Assembly (NCBI GenBank): GCA_029939015.1
Contig: JAOZTV010000010.1
Span: 1 to 23,494 of the forward strand
Length of the DNA stretch: 23,494 bases
Direction: 5' to 3'
DNA from: Candidatus Aminicenantota bacterium
GTDB lineage: Bacteria > Acidobacteriota > Aminicenantia > UBA2199
The position numbers and the translations under genes were made by a program. Every line of letters starts with the position of its first letter. Position 1 is the first letter of the stretch. Under the pieces are notes generated by a model. The model saw only the letters and a program-made list of their open reading frames with translations. It made no database searches and was not told where the DNA came from. Positions 15,795-23,393 of this stretch are shown here, piece after piece.

Positions 15795-16155
15795 TTACTT
15801 GTTTTTTTTATTTTTTGCTGCTTTTATGAAAGAAACGAAAATTGGGTGTGGATCCATTGGTCTTGATTTGAATTCTGGGTGAAATTGACAACCAAAGAAC
15901 CATGGATGATTTTTTAACTCAACCAATTCAACTAAATTCCTTTCTGAGTTTTTCCCATTTATTACCATTCCGTTATCTTTTAATATTTCTTCATATTCAG
16001 GATAAAATTCATATCGATGTCTATGTCTTTCATAAATATATTGTTACTGTATAACCATAAGATTCAAGTATATTGTCAATTGAAGCTGCCGCTACACCTT
16101 TACCAAGAGAGGACAAAACGCCACCGGTAATAAATATATGTTTTGTTCTAGCCAT
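15795..16155 (-). pseudogene. pyrG: CTP synthase remnant, internal deletion
   Basis: CTP synthase makes CTP from UTP, ATP and glutamine and is normally about 535-550 residues. Here only the ends survive. Reading down from ATG at 16155, the first 39 or so residues are normal ([22 protein letters not shown]-loop-like GG-x5-GKG), then the frame stops at YL. In the next frame the known C-terminus resumes at [10 protein letters not shown] (about 16034) and runs to NKKNK and a stop at 15795, including [19 protein letters not shown] with the glutaminase His and Glu. The nucleotide sites and the glutaminase Cys are gone, a loss of roughly 1.2-1.3 kb with a frame change. The ATG overlaps the kdsB stop by eight bases, a classic kdsB-pyrG arrangement. 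An assembly deletion is a real alternative. Confidence 0.9.
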
Positions 16156-16876
16156 TTTTTTCCTTGATTAATTTTTCTACTACTCCAATATCTGCAGGAA
16201 CATCTACACCTACTGATTTATAAGTTGTATTTAAGATTTTAATTTTTATTCCATTTTCTAAAAACCTTAACTGCTCCAATTTTTCCTTGTCTTCTAAGCT
16301 TGAAACCTCTGCTTCAATAAATTCCTTTAAAGCATTTTTTTTATATCCATATATTCCAATATGGTGTAAAAAGCCCTCAAAGGAAGATTGTTCTATATTT
16401 GGAATGGAAGATCTTGAGAAATATAGGGCATATCCGGATAAATCTACAATTGTTTTCACAATGTCTGAAGACCTGAAATCTTTGATAGAATCGTTTTGAA
16501 ATGCCGCCGTTACGACTTCTGTATCATCTTTTAATAAAAGATCATATAAGTCTTTAATCAATTCTTCTGGAATTAATGGTTCATCTCCCTGAACATTTAT
16601 AATCCCGTCAATGTCCATATCTTTTACAACTTCCCATATTCTATCAGTTCCAGATTTATGTTCTGATGATGTAATTACTACTGTGCCACCAAATCTTTTA
16701 ACTTCTTTGGCTATCCTGATGTCATCTGTGGCAACAATTATTTTTTCAAATAAACCTGTATTATAAACTTGAGAATAAACCCTTTCAATCATAGTTTTAC
16801 CTACTAATTTTATTAGTGGTTTACCTCTGAATCTCTTTGAATCAAACCTTGAAGGTATTACTGCAACTATTTTCAT
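16148..16876 (-). CDS. kdsB: 3-deoxy-manno-octulosonate cytidylyltransferase (CMP-Kdo synthetase)
   Basis: KdsB activates Kdo with CTP to CMP-Kdo in the cytosol, the donor for the inner core of lipopolysaccharide, so the organism very likely has an outer membrane with Kdo. The nucleotide-binding start is [15 protein letters not shown] (residues 7-21, a variant of PAR.xSxR.PGKPL). NVQGDEPLI gives the Mg-binding Asp98, and GVDVPAD near the end supplies the second acidic site (Asp225). The length of 242 is normal. It follows bactofilin after 17 bases and overlaps pyrG by eight. Its CTP would come from PyrG, so the damage to pyrG bears on this step. Confidence 0.95.
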   Translation of the reverse strand: MKIVAVIPSRFDSKRFRGKPLIKLVGKTMIERVYSQVYNTGLFEKIIVATDDIRIAKEVKRFGGTVVITSSEHKSGTDRIWEVVKDMDIDGIINVQGDEPLIPEELIKDLYDLLLKDDTEVVTAAFQNDSIKDFRSSDIVKTIVDLSGYALYFSRSSIPNIEQSSFEGFLHHIGIYGYKKNALKEFIEAEVSSLEDKEKLEQLRFLENGIKIKILNTTYKSVGVDVPADIGVVEKLIKEKNG

Positions 16877-16893
16877 TATTAAATGTCGGTCTT

Positions 16894-17286
16894 CTAAGAG
16901 AAGGATTTTTCTTCTTCAATTTCTGTTTCATTATTTTCTTCAAGTACTTTCAATTCCATTTGACTGGTACCCTGGAAAAAAGCCCCTTCTTCAATAATTA
17001 GCTTTGGTGCAATTATTTTGCCTGTTACTCTTCCCTTAGAAAATATTTCAACTCTATCTTTTGTATTTATAGAACCCTTTACCTTTCCATTAATTGATAC
17101 ACTTCTTACTTCAATATCAGCCTCTACGTCTCCATTTTCTCCAATAATTAAAGTATTACCTGATAATATTTTTCCTTTAAATTTACCATCAATACGAAAA
17201 GAATCATTAAATCTGATATCTCCAATTATTTCAGTATCTTTATCAATAAAACCACTGACCTTTCCAAAAACTTCACTCTTATTCAT
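16894..17286 (-). CDS. Bactofilin
   Basis: This is a small cytoskeletal protein that polymerises without nucleotide and scaffolds envelope or polar complexes. The 130-residue product has the short polar N-terminus, the beta-helix core (DTEIIGDIRFNDSFRIDGKFKGKI to about residue 105, with repeated G-x-[IV]-x-G turns) and an acidic disordered tail (EENNETEIEEE). Membrane attachment is not obvious from the N-terminus (MNKSEVFGKVSGF). GGAGGA upstream gives a strong ribosome site. It lies 17 bases after parB. In Myxococcus, bactofilins BacNOP position the ParABS machinery, which makes this placement suggestive; here it is only context. Confidence 0.93.
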   Translation of the reverse strand: MNKSEVFGKVSGFIDKDTEIIGDIRFNDSFRIDGKFKGKILSGNTLIIGENGDVEADIEVRSVSINGKVKGSINTKDRVEIFSKGRVTGKIIAPKLIIEEGAFFQGTSQMELKVLEENNETEIEEEKSFS

Positions 17287-17303
17287 TTCTATCCTCCGTA
17301 AAA

Positions 17304-18155
17304 TTAATTTTTATTACCTGTAAATATATCATAAATTCTATCAAAATCTTTTAAATTATTAAAATTAATTGTTATTTTTCCTTTTCCACCTTTTGAATAG
17401 TTTAAAGAAACGTGGGTAGAAAATATCTTTTCAAGTTTTTCCTGTACTTTTATTATATCAGGATCTTTTTGTACTTGGTCTTCTGTACCAACTTTATAAA
17501 AATTATTTACAAAATATTCAGTTTTTCTAACAGAAAGTTTGTTTTTTATTATTTCATAAAAAACTATTAGTTGGTCATCCTGATTTTTTAAAGACAATAG
17601 GGCTCTTGCATGACCTTGAAATATATCTCCTGATATAATTCCTTGTTTTATTGCTTCTGGTAGTTTTAATAATCTCAAATAATTTGTAGCCGTTGACCTG
17701 TTCATTCCCATTTTATCAGCTACATTTTCATGATTAATTTTTAATTTTTTAATAAGAAGATCTAATCCTTCGGCAATTTCAATAGCATTAAGATCTTCTC
17801 TTTGAATATTTTCAATTAAAGCATTAACTGCAATCTCATCGTTTGAATATTCTCTTATTATAATTGGTATTTTTTTCCATTTTAATAGTTGAGCAGCTCT
17901 TAGTCTTCTCTCTCCAACTATCAAATAATATTTTCCGTTATCTTTATAGACAATAATAGGTTGTATTAAGCCCGATTCCTTTAATGAACTAGCCAATTCA
18001 TTTATTTTTTCCTGACTAAATGTTTTCCTTGGCTGAAAAGGATTTGGAAATATTTCTTCTACACCAACTTCAATAATATTTCCTTCAATTTCTTCAACAG
18101 ATTTGTTTGAAATAATGGCGTCAATTCCCTTACCTAAAACTCTTTTTTTTGCCAT
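17304..18155 (-). CDS. parB: Chromosome partitioning protein ParB
   Basis: ParB binds parS, spreads as a CTP-gated clamp and stimulates ParA to segregate origins. The 283-residue protein has the N-terminal ParA-contact helix (KKRVLGKGIDAIIS), the CTP-binding core with NPFQPRK (38-44), GERRLRA (81-87) and ENIQRE (115-120), a helix-turn-helix (about 143-165, VADKMGMNRSTATNYLRLL) and a C-terminal dimerisation domain. The GHARALL stretch (181-187) is also canonical. It starts directly at the parA stop (TAA then ATG), so the two are translationally coupled. Two parS sites lie 0.8 and 1.3 kb upstream. Confidence 0.97.
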   Translation of the reverse strand: MAKKRVLGKGIDAIISNKSVEEIEGNIIEVGVEEIFPNPFQPRKTFSQEKINELASSLKESGLIQPIIVYKDNGKYYLIVGERRLRAAQLLKWKKIPIIIREYSNDEIAVNALIENIQREDLNAIEIAEGLDLLIKKLKINHENVADKMGMNRSTATNYLRLLKLPEAIKQGIISGDIFQGHARALLSLKNQDDQLIVFYEIIKNKLSVRKTEYFVNNFYKVGTEDQVQKDPDIIKVQEKLEKIFSTHVSLNYSKGGKGKITINFNNLKDFDRIYDIFTGNKN

Positions 18156-18923
18156 TTATAACATCTCCTTAGCCAATGAGATATAAGATTTCGAGCCTGT
18201 TGACTTTATATCATATAGTTGAATAGGTTTTCCAAAACTAGGAGCTTCTGACAAACGTATATTTCTTGGAATTATTGTTTTATAAACTTTTTCACTAAAG
18301 TATTTTCTTAATTCTTCTTCAACCTGTTTTGATAAATTGGTTCTTTCATCATACATTGTAAGTAATATACCTACAATTTCTAAATTTTTATTAAAGTTTT
18401 CTTTAATTCTATTTACTGTGTTCATTAAATCTGAAAGCCCCTCTAATGCATAGTATTCTGTTTGTATTGGAACTAATATTCCTGTTGATGCCGACAAAGA
18501 ATTTATAGTTAATAAACTTAATGAAGGCGGTGAATCAACAAAAATATAATCATATATATCTAATAAGCTATCTATGCTTTTTTTCAAAAACTCATGATTA
18601 TTTTCTTCTAATACATTTTCCATTTCAAATCTGGCAAGATCTCTTGATGATGGTATAATTTGTAAATAATTTAATTCGGTATCTAAAATCACATCTTTTA
18701 TGTCTTTTTCACCAGATAAGACAGAATAGATATCATCTCTTTTTTCATTTTTATCAAAACCAAAACCAGTTGTTAGATTTGCCTGTGGGTCTAAATCAAT
18801 TAATAGCACTTTTTTTTCAGCTATAGCAAGTGCAGCACCCAAATTTACTGACGTAGTTGTCTTACCTACACCACCCTTTTGGTTAGCTATCGATATTACT
18901 TTACATTTTTCTTTTTGTTTCAC
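18156..18923 (-). CDS. parA: Chromosome partitioning ATPase ParA (Soj)
   Basis: ParA is the ATPase that positions ParB-parS complexes along the nucleoid. The deviant Walker A is K16-G-G-V-G-K21-T, followed by the switch segment [13 protein letters not shown] (Asp43, Asp45), [11 protein letters not shown] and the C-terminal [16 protein letters not shown]. The length of 255 is normal for a chromosomal Soj. Initiation is at a GTG (18923-18921) that is itself the centre of a parS palindrome. GGAG about ten bases upstream supports it, and no better start exists before the P-loop. It overlaps the end of rsmG by 23 bases. ParB bound at this parS could repress parA translation or transcription; that is inference. 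Confidence 0.97.
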   Translation of the reverse strand: MKQKEKCKVISIANQKGGVGKTTTSVNLGAALAIAEKKVLLIDLDPQANLTTGFGFDKNEKRDDIYSVLSGEKDIKDVILDTELNYLQIIPSSRDLARFEMENVLEENNHEFLKKSIDSLLDIYDYIFVDSPPSLSLLTINSLSASTGILVPIQTEYYALEGLSDLMNTVNRIKENFNKNLEIVGILLTMYDERTNLSKQVEEELRKYFSEKVYKTIIPRNIRLSEAPSFGKPIQLYDIKSTGSKSYISLAKEML

Positions 18924-19479
18924 GTGAAACTTTCTCCAATTTAATAATTTTCAATAAATCTTTTGAATTTATATTATATACATTCTTTTCAATATTATCT
19001 ATAGCAAAATTGATTTTTTTTATTTTATCTTCAATTGTAATCAAAACAACCTGTTTTACAAAACCATCTGTCATTAATTTTATTAAATCATAATTGTTTG
19101 GAAAACCTCTTGCAATAAGAGATCTTTTTTTTATTTTAATATTTTCATTAAAATAATTTTTTATTCCTCCTTCAAATATAATTACATTTTTTAAATCTAA
19201 ATCTTCAATCATTTTTTTTAAATAAAAAAATTTTTTTTTTCTTGTTTCGACTAATATTATTTTTTTATCATTATTTATTATAGCTAAGGGTATTCCAATA
19301 ATACCATTGCCACTTCCAGCATCTATTATAATATTATAATCAATGTGATTATTAAAAAGTAAAGTTTCGTTAATAATATTTTTAACATCTGAATACTCTA
19401 GTTTTCTGGACATCAAATTTACAATTTTATTATATTTAAAAAGTAATTCTATATAATCTTCAATTTTTTTATTATTCAT
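18901..19479 (-). CDS. rsmG: 16S rRNA (guanine-527-N7) methyltransferase RsmG/GidB
   Basis: RsmG methylates G527 of 16S rRNA. The SAM site is [15 protein letters not shown] (from residue 53, the family's DvGSGaGfPGiplA pattern), followed by the acidic [13 protein letters not shown] segment. The N-terminal NLMSRKL replaces the usual NLTAI. The gene is short (192) and very AT-rich. Its C-terminus VSRETKRKM is dictated by the parS site. It overlaps the upstream small membrane gene by eight bases and parA by 23, so the set is one transcript. An rsmG next to parA and the origin is a common bacterial arrangement, which supports the call. Confidence 0.93.
   Translation of the reverse strand: MNNKKIEDYIELLFKYNKIVNLMSRKLEYSDVKNIINETLLFNNHIDYNIIIDAGSGNGIIGIPLAIINNDKKIILVETRKKKFFYLKKMIEDLDLKNVIIFEGGIKNYFNENIKIKKRSLIARGFPNNYDLIKLMTDGFVKQVVLITIEDKIKKINFAIDNIEKNVYNINSKDLLKIIKLEKVSRETKRKM
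18916..18931. promoter_or_regulatory. parS site overlapping parA start and rsmG end
   Basis: TGTTTCACGTGAAACT matches the chromosomal parS consensus TGTTTCACGTGAAACA at 15 of 16 positions. On the minus strand it supplies the GTG start of parA and encodes Val-Ser-Arg-Glu-Thr near the end of RsmG. Confidence 0.93.
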
Positions 19480-19666
19480 TGTTATTTATTGTTTCACGTG
19501 AAACAAATTCCTTTTTTATTTTATTTTTAATAAATAAAAAGTAAACTATAGAAATAACCCAAATATATAATGCAAATGCACTGTGTTTTGAAAAAAAGAA
19601 AAAAGGTGCAATTAAAATCATTAATGCTAATAATAAATATAAAAATTTTTTTAATATGTTTTTCAT
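19472..19666 (-). CDS. Small two-helix membrane protein
   Basis: I do not recognise this 64-residue protein. It has a basic N-terminus (MKNILKKF), two hydrophobic stretches (about 9-25 and 31-46) joined by SKHSAF, and a basic loop before the tail [12 protein letters not shown]. The VSRET in the tail is encoded by the second parS site. The gene sits first in the minus-strand origin operon and overlaps rsmG by eight bases, which favours it being translated. There is no clear Shine-Dalgarno; a weak minus-strand -35 (TTGAAA, 19701-19696) with a poor -10 would put the transcript start almost at the ATG. It may mainly carry the parS site. Confidence 0.55.
   Translation of the reverse strand: MKNILKKFLYLLLALMILIAPFFFFSKHSAFALYIWVISIVYFLFIKNKIKKEFVSRETINNNE
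19490..19505. promoter_or_regulatory. parS site, perfect consensus
   Basis: TGTTTCACGTGAAACA, a full 16-base palindrome identical to the chromosomal parS consensus. It lies inside the 3' end of the small membrane gene about 1.7 kb from the predicted origin, the expected nucleation site for ParB. Confidence 0.96.
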
Positions 19667-19704
19667 ATTAAAAGAATATATCTTTATTTAATTAATTTCA
19701 AGTG

Positions 19705-19733
19705 TTGACACTTATAGTTATATTTATTATTAT
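19705..19733 (+). promoter_or_regulatory. dnaA promoter
   Basis: TTGACA (19705-19710), a 17-base spacer and TATTAT (19728-19733), the same two boxes and spacing as the tdh promoter. Transcription would start near 19740 and pass through the DnaA-box cluster before the dnaA ATG. Confidence 0.7.
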
Positions 19734-19774
19734 ATTAATGAATATTATGAAAAAGAATAATAAAAATAATCAGT

Positions 19775-19806
19775 TTTTCCACATTTGTTGAAAATTATGT
19801 GGAAAA
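19775..19806. promoter_or_regulatory. DnaA-box cluster upstream of dnaA
   Basis: TTTTCCACA (19775-19783, plus), TGTTGAAAA (19786-19794, minus-strand TTTTCAACA) and TGTGGAAAA (19798-19806, minus). The outer pair forms a perfect 10-base inverted repeat. Its position between promoter and start suggests DnaA autoregulation, or a second half of a bipartite origin. Confidence 0.65.
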
Positions 19807-19818
19807 TTCACAAATAAA

Positions 19819-21183
19819 ATGAAAGATTTTGTATTATTAAAAGACTATTTATTGAAAGATATGGGTAGTGAACAATATAATAAATGGGTTAAATCTTTGG
19901 TTTTTATAGGAAATCAAAATGATATTCTTTTTTTAGGTACATTAGATGAAAAAAAGATAAATTATTTTAATTCTGATAATATTTTATTTGATATAAATAC
20001 ATATACAAAAAAGAACTATGGCTTTTCTATTAAAATAATACCTCTATTTGAAGAAGAACCAACTAATAAAAAAGTTAAAAATAATATAAAAAATAATAAT
20101 ACTGAAATATCAACAAATTTAAATTCTTATTTATCTTCAAATTTAGTTGAAAAATTTACATTTGATAATTTTATATTAAGTGATTCAAATAATTTTGCAC
20201 AATCTTTATCTTATAATGTTTCTGATTTTCCTGGCACTTCATATAATCCTCTTTATATTTATAGTGATGTAGGTTTAGGTAAAACTCATCTTTTAAATGC
20301 AATTGGAAATAGAATTATAAATAAAAATAAAAATATGAAAGTCAGATGTTTGACTTCAAATGAATTTATGTTTGAATTTACTGAATCAACTAGAAAACAA
20401 AAAAAAAATGATTTTATTACAAAATTTGAATCTTTAGATGTTTTGCTTATTGATGATATACAATTTATTACAAAATGGGCTGGTACTAGAGAACAGTTTT
20501 TTAATATATTTAATAAACTTGTAAGTATGCAAAAACAAATTGTAATTTGTTCTGATACTCATCCAGATGAAATTCCAGAACTGGAAAAGCGATTAAAAAC
20601 AAGATTTATTATGGGGGGTCTTGTTGATATAAAACCTTATGATCTTGAAGATAGACTTGCAATACTAAAAAAAAAAGTTGAAGAAAGAAAGAAAAAATTT
20701 GAATATGATTTTGATTTTCCTGATGAAGTTCTTTTTTTTATTGCTGAAAAAGTTACAACTAATATTAGAGCTGTAGAGGGTGCTTTAAATAGATTAATAG
20801 CAACAGCCAGTTTAAAGTTTTCAGACAAAAAAGGTGTTAAAATAGATATTCCATTTGCAAAAAAAGCATTAGAATCTTTTATTAATATAAATAAAGTAAA
20901 AATTTCTTATGAATCTATTCAGGAATATATTGCTAATAAGTATAATATAAAAAAATCTGATCTTATATCTAAGAGTAATAAAAATGATATTGCCTTTCCA
21001 AGACAAATTGCTATGTACCTATGTAAAAATTTAATTAAATGTACATTAACTGATATTGGAAAAAACTTTGGTGGTAAACATCATTCTACTGTTTTACACT
21101 CAATTAAAAAGGTGGAAAATAATGTTGAAAATGATTATGAGTTTTCAATTATTGTTAAAAACTATGAGGAATACTTTAAATAA
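19819..21183 (+). CDS. dnaA: Chromosomal replication initiator DnaA
   Basis: DnaA binds origin boxes and, with ATP, opens the origin. The 454-residue protein has domain I (about 1-75), a short Asn/Lys-rich linker, an AAA+ domain with Walker A GLGKT (152-156, preceded by SDV instead of the usual GGV), Walker B LLIDD (D212, D213), sensor 1 near ICSDTHP, RLKTRF with the arginine finger region and sensor 2 NIRAVEGALNR. Domain IV has FPRQIAMYL (Arg395) and the signature FGGKHHSTV (417-425). The usual signature reads GG-R-D-H-[TS]-T-V, so the Asp that helps read the box is His421 here. The local boxes are also TTTTCCACA rather than TTATCCACA. No Shine-Dalgarno is visible before the ATG. Confidence 0.97.
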   Translation: MKDFVLLKDYLLKDMGSEQYNKWVKSLVFIGNQNDILFLGTLDEKKINYFNSDNILFDINTYTKKNYGFSIKIIPLFEEEPTNKKVKNNIKNNNTEISTNLNSYLSSNLVEKFTFDNFILSDSNNFAQSLSYNVSDFPGTSYNPLYIYSDVGLGKTHLLNAIGNRIINKNKNMKVRCLTSNEFMFEFTESTRKQKKNDFITKFESLDVLLIDDIQFITKWAGTREQFFNIFNKLVSMQKQIVICSDTHPDEIPELEKRLKTRFIMGGLVDIKPYDLEDRLAILKKKVEERKKKFEYDFDFPDEVLFFIAEKVTTNIRAVEGALNRLIATASLKFSDKKGVKIDIPFAKKALESFININKVKISYESIQEYIANKYNIKKSDLISKSNKNDIAFPRQIAMYLCKNLIKCTLTDIGKNFGGKHHSTVLHSIKKVENNVENDYEFSIIVKNYEEYFK

Positions 21184-21360
21184 TTTCTAAAAATTCACTT
21201 TTCAACATTATACACAAATTTTCAACATTATTTTTAACACATCTATAATCTTTATTAATAGCCATCTAAACCCTTTTCCACATTTCCACACTCTTTATTA
21301 TTATTATTTATATAGAATATTAATTTATTAATAATAATAAGGGTTGTGGAAAACTCTAAA
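21184..21360. other. Probable origin of replication (oriC)
   Basis: This is the dnaA-dnaN spacer, the most common bacterial oriC site. Boxes seen: TTTTCAACA (21199-21207), TTATACACA (21208-21216, a full TTATNCACA match), TTTTCAACA (21219-21227), TTTTCCACA (21274-21282), ATTTCCACA (21282-21290), and a reverse box TGTGGAAAA (21345-21353). Between the last two, 21291-21340 is almost pure A/T and would be the unwinding element. Confidence 0.8.
21329..21353 (-). other. Candidate DnaA-trio unwinding module
   Basis: On the minus strand, in order: a DnaA box (TTTTCCACA), a short C-run (ACCC) and four TTA triplets, then A/T-only DNA. This matches the described bacterial basal unwinding layout of box, GC cluster and repeated trio (3'-AAT-5' on the bound strand). 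Low-complexity A/T sequence could produce it by chance. Confidence 0.45.
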
Positions 21361-21385
21361 TTATAATAAATAATGAAATTTAATA

Positions 21386-21414
21386 TTGTTTTTTTTTTGT
21401 TTTATCTATATAAT
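21386..21414 (+). promoter_or_regulatory. Candidate dnaN promoter
   Basis: TTGTTT (21386-21391), a 17-base spacer and a perfect TATAAT (21409-21414), with a second overlapping TATAAT at 21414-21419. It lies 30 bases before the dnaN start. Confidence 0.5.
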
Positions 21415-21446
21415 ATAATTGTTATTATTAAGTGGAGATAAAGAAT

Positions 21447-22550
21447 ATGAAGTTACTTATTGAAAAAAATTTATTAACTGAAGAATTAAAATTATTTGTA
21501 GGAATATTTGAAAAAAAATCTATGATGGAAATACTGCAAAATATTAAAATAACCGCCTTACAACACGGAAATGTAGAATTAGTAGCTACAGACCTTGAAA
21601 TAGGATTATCTACAAATTTTGAGGCACAGGTAGATGAAGAAGGATCTTTTACTGTTAATGGAAGAGACTTTTATGATTTAATTTCAAAGATGCCTGAAGG
21701 TAATATTGAAATAGAAGAAAACAATGATTTACATATTCTAATAAAAAGTAGTTCAAAAAAAAGTAAATATAAATTAATGGGAATGCAGTCATCAGATTAC
21801 CCAGAGCTTCCAACTACAGATTTTGCAAATGCACAATCAATACAAATGTCAGTATTTTCTTATATGATAAACAAAAATTATTTTATTGTATCTTCAGAAA
21901 TGAAATTTAATTTAAGTGGATCGCTTTTGTCTATATATGAAGAAGATATTCAAATGGCAGCAACAGATGGAAATAGATTGTCATTTACGGGTAAGTTTGA
22001 AAAAAAATATTCAGATACACCAATAGATTTTATTATTTCTAAAAAAGCATTATTGGAATTACAGAAAATTGGAACTGAAGGTAATATTTTATTAAGTTAT
22101 GATAAAAATAATATATTTTTTAAATATAAAAACAGAATTTTATCTTCAAGAATAATAGATCAAAAATTTCCAAACTATAGAGCAGTTATACCTGAAAAAA
22201 CTTTATTTTCTGCTATTATAAATAGAGATGAATTATCAAATGTTTTAAAAAGAATCCTGGTTTTAAAAACAAGAAATAATAGTATTGTATTTAAATTTGA
22301 TAATAATAAATTAGAATTGGATAAAACTTCTTCAGAAAAAGGTGAAGCACATGAGGAATTAAGTATAAATTATAATGGGAGTTCAATATCTGCAACATTT
22401 AATGGGGCTTTTATTCAGGAATTTCTAAGTCATATTAGTACAGAAGAAATTGAAGTTTCAATGAACGATGATGATAGTTCATTCATTTTTAAACCAATTT
22501 CAGGCAGTGATTTAGATTATTTATATGTAATAATGCCATTAAATATCTAA
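21447..22550 (+). CDS. dnaN: DNA polymerase III beta sliding clamp
   Basis: DnaN forms the ring that tethers the replicase to DNA. The start at 21447 (MKLLIEKNLLTEEL) follows GGAG (21434-21437) by nine bases; the in-frame GTG at 21432 overlaps that ribosome site and is rejected. The 367-residue product has three clamp domains. Family marks include ATDLEIGLS in domain 1, AATDGNRLSF in domain 2, FPNYRAVIP at the 2/3 boundary and the terminal YVIMPLNI. No frameshift or missing region is apparent. It is followed after 17 bases by recF, the standard dnaA-dnaN-recF order. Confidence 0.97.
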   Translation: MKLLIEKNLLTEELKLFVGIFEKKSMMEILQNIKITALQHGNVELVATDLEIGLSTNFEAQVDEEGSFTVNGRDFYDLISKMPEGNIEIEENNDLHILIKSSSKKSKYKLMGMQSSDYPELPTTDFANAQSIQMSVFSYMINKNYFIVSSEMKFNLSGSLLSIYEEDIQMAATDGNRLSFTGKFEKKYSDTPIDFIISKKALLELQKIGTEGNILLSYDKNNIFFKYKNRILSSRIIDQKFPNYRAVIPEKTLFSAIINRDELSNVLKRILVLKTRNNSIVFKFDNNKLELDKTSSEKGEAHEELSINYNGSSISATFNGAFIQEFLSHISTEEIEVSMNDDDSSFIFKPISGSDLDYLYVIMPLNI

Positions 22551-22567
22551 AAATATAATTATTAACC

Positions 22568-23393
22568 TTGATCGTATCTGAGTTATTTGTAAATGGTCTT
22601 AGAAATTTAGATAATAGACATCTACTATTTAATGATAAAAAGAATTTAATTTATGGTAATAACGGTATTGGAAAAACATCTATTCTTGAATCTTTATTTT
22701 TATTAGGTTTTAAAAAATCATTTTTAAATGTAAACATAAGAGATATATTAAATTATAATAAACAGGAATTTTTTATAAAAGCAAAAATTATTACAGATAC
22801 CAAAGGTATATTCGAATTAAAAGGTATATATTCAAAAAAAAAACTCAATTTATTTTTATCAAATAAAGAAACTAGTATAATGGAAATAAATAATTACTAC
22901 TATCCTTTGTTTTTTTCTTCTTCAAATTATATACAATATATTGAAAATAATAATTTATTAAGAAAATTAATTGATAGATTTATATTTGGTTTAAATACAA
23001 TATATTATTCAGATTTAATGAATTATAATAGAGCTTTAAAAAACAAAAACTATTTTACTTAAAACGAGTTTTTCAAAAATTGAGTTAAATAGTTGGAATA
23101 AAGTATTATCAGAATTAGTTTTTGAAATTATGAAAAAAAGAATTTTTTTTATATCAAAATTAAATAATATACTTAAAAATTTTGATAAAAATATGGAAAT
23201 TATATATATACCATCGTTTTCTGAAAATGAATTTAATAGTGAAAAAATATATTTTGAATATGAAAATTTAAAAAGCAAAGAAATAATACTTAAAAGAACA
23301 ATGAAAGGAACTCATTTAGACAAATATATTATTAACAAAAACAATAAAAATTTAAAATATTTTTCATCTGGTGAAAAGAAAATAGGATTTTGA
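22568..23393 (+). pseudogene. recF: RecF remnant: frameshifted and C-terminally truncated
   Basis: RecF is an SMC-like ATPase that helps load RecA at gaps, normally about 350-370 residues. Translation from TTG 22568 gives the expected ELFVNGLRNLDN start and Walker A YGNNGIGKTS, running to YNRALKNKN. There a single extra base near 23051 shifts the frame, giving a stop at 23062. Skipping one base restores ILLKTSFSKIELNSWNKVL, which continues in the other frame through EIMKKRIFFISKLN to the signature FSSGEKK. A stop follows at 23393, and the last 80-100 residues with Walker B are absent. So there are two independent lesions. The frameshift lies beside A-runs and could be a sequencing error; the C-terminal loss is harder to explain that way. 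Confidence 0.88.
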
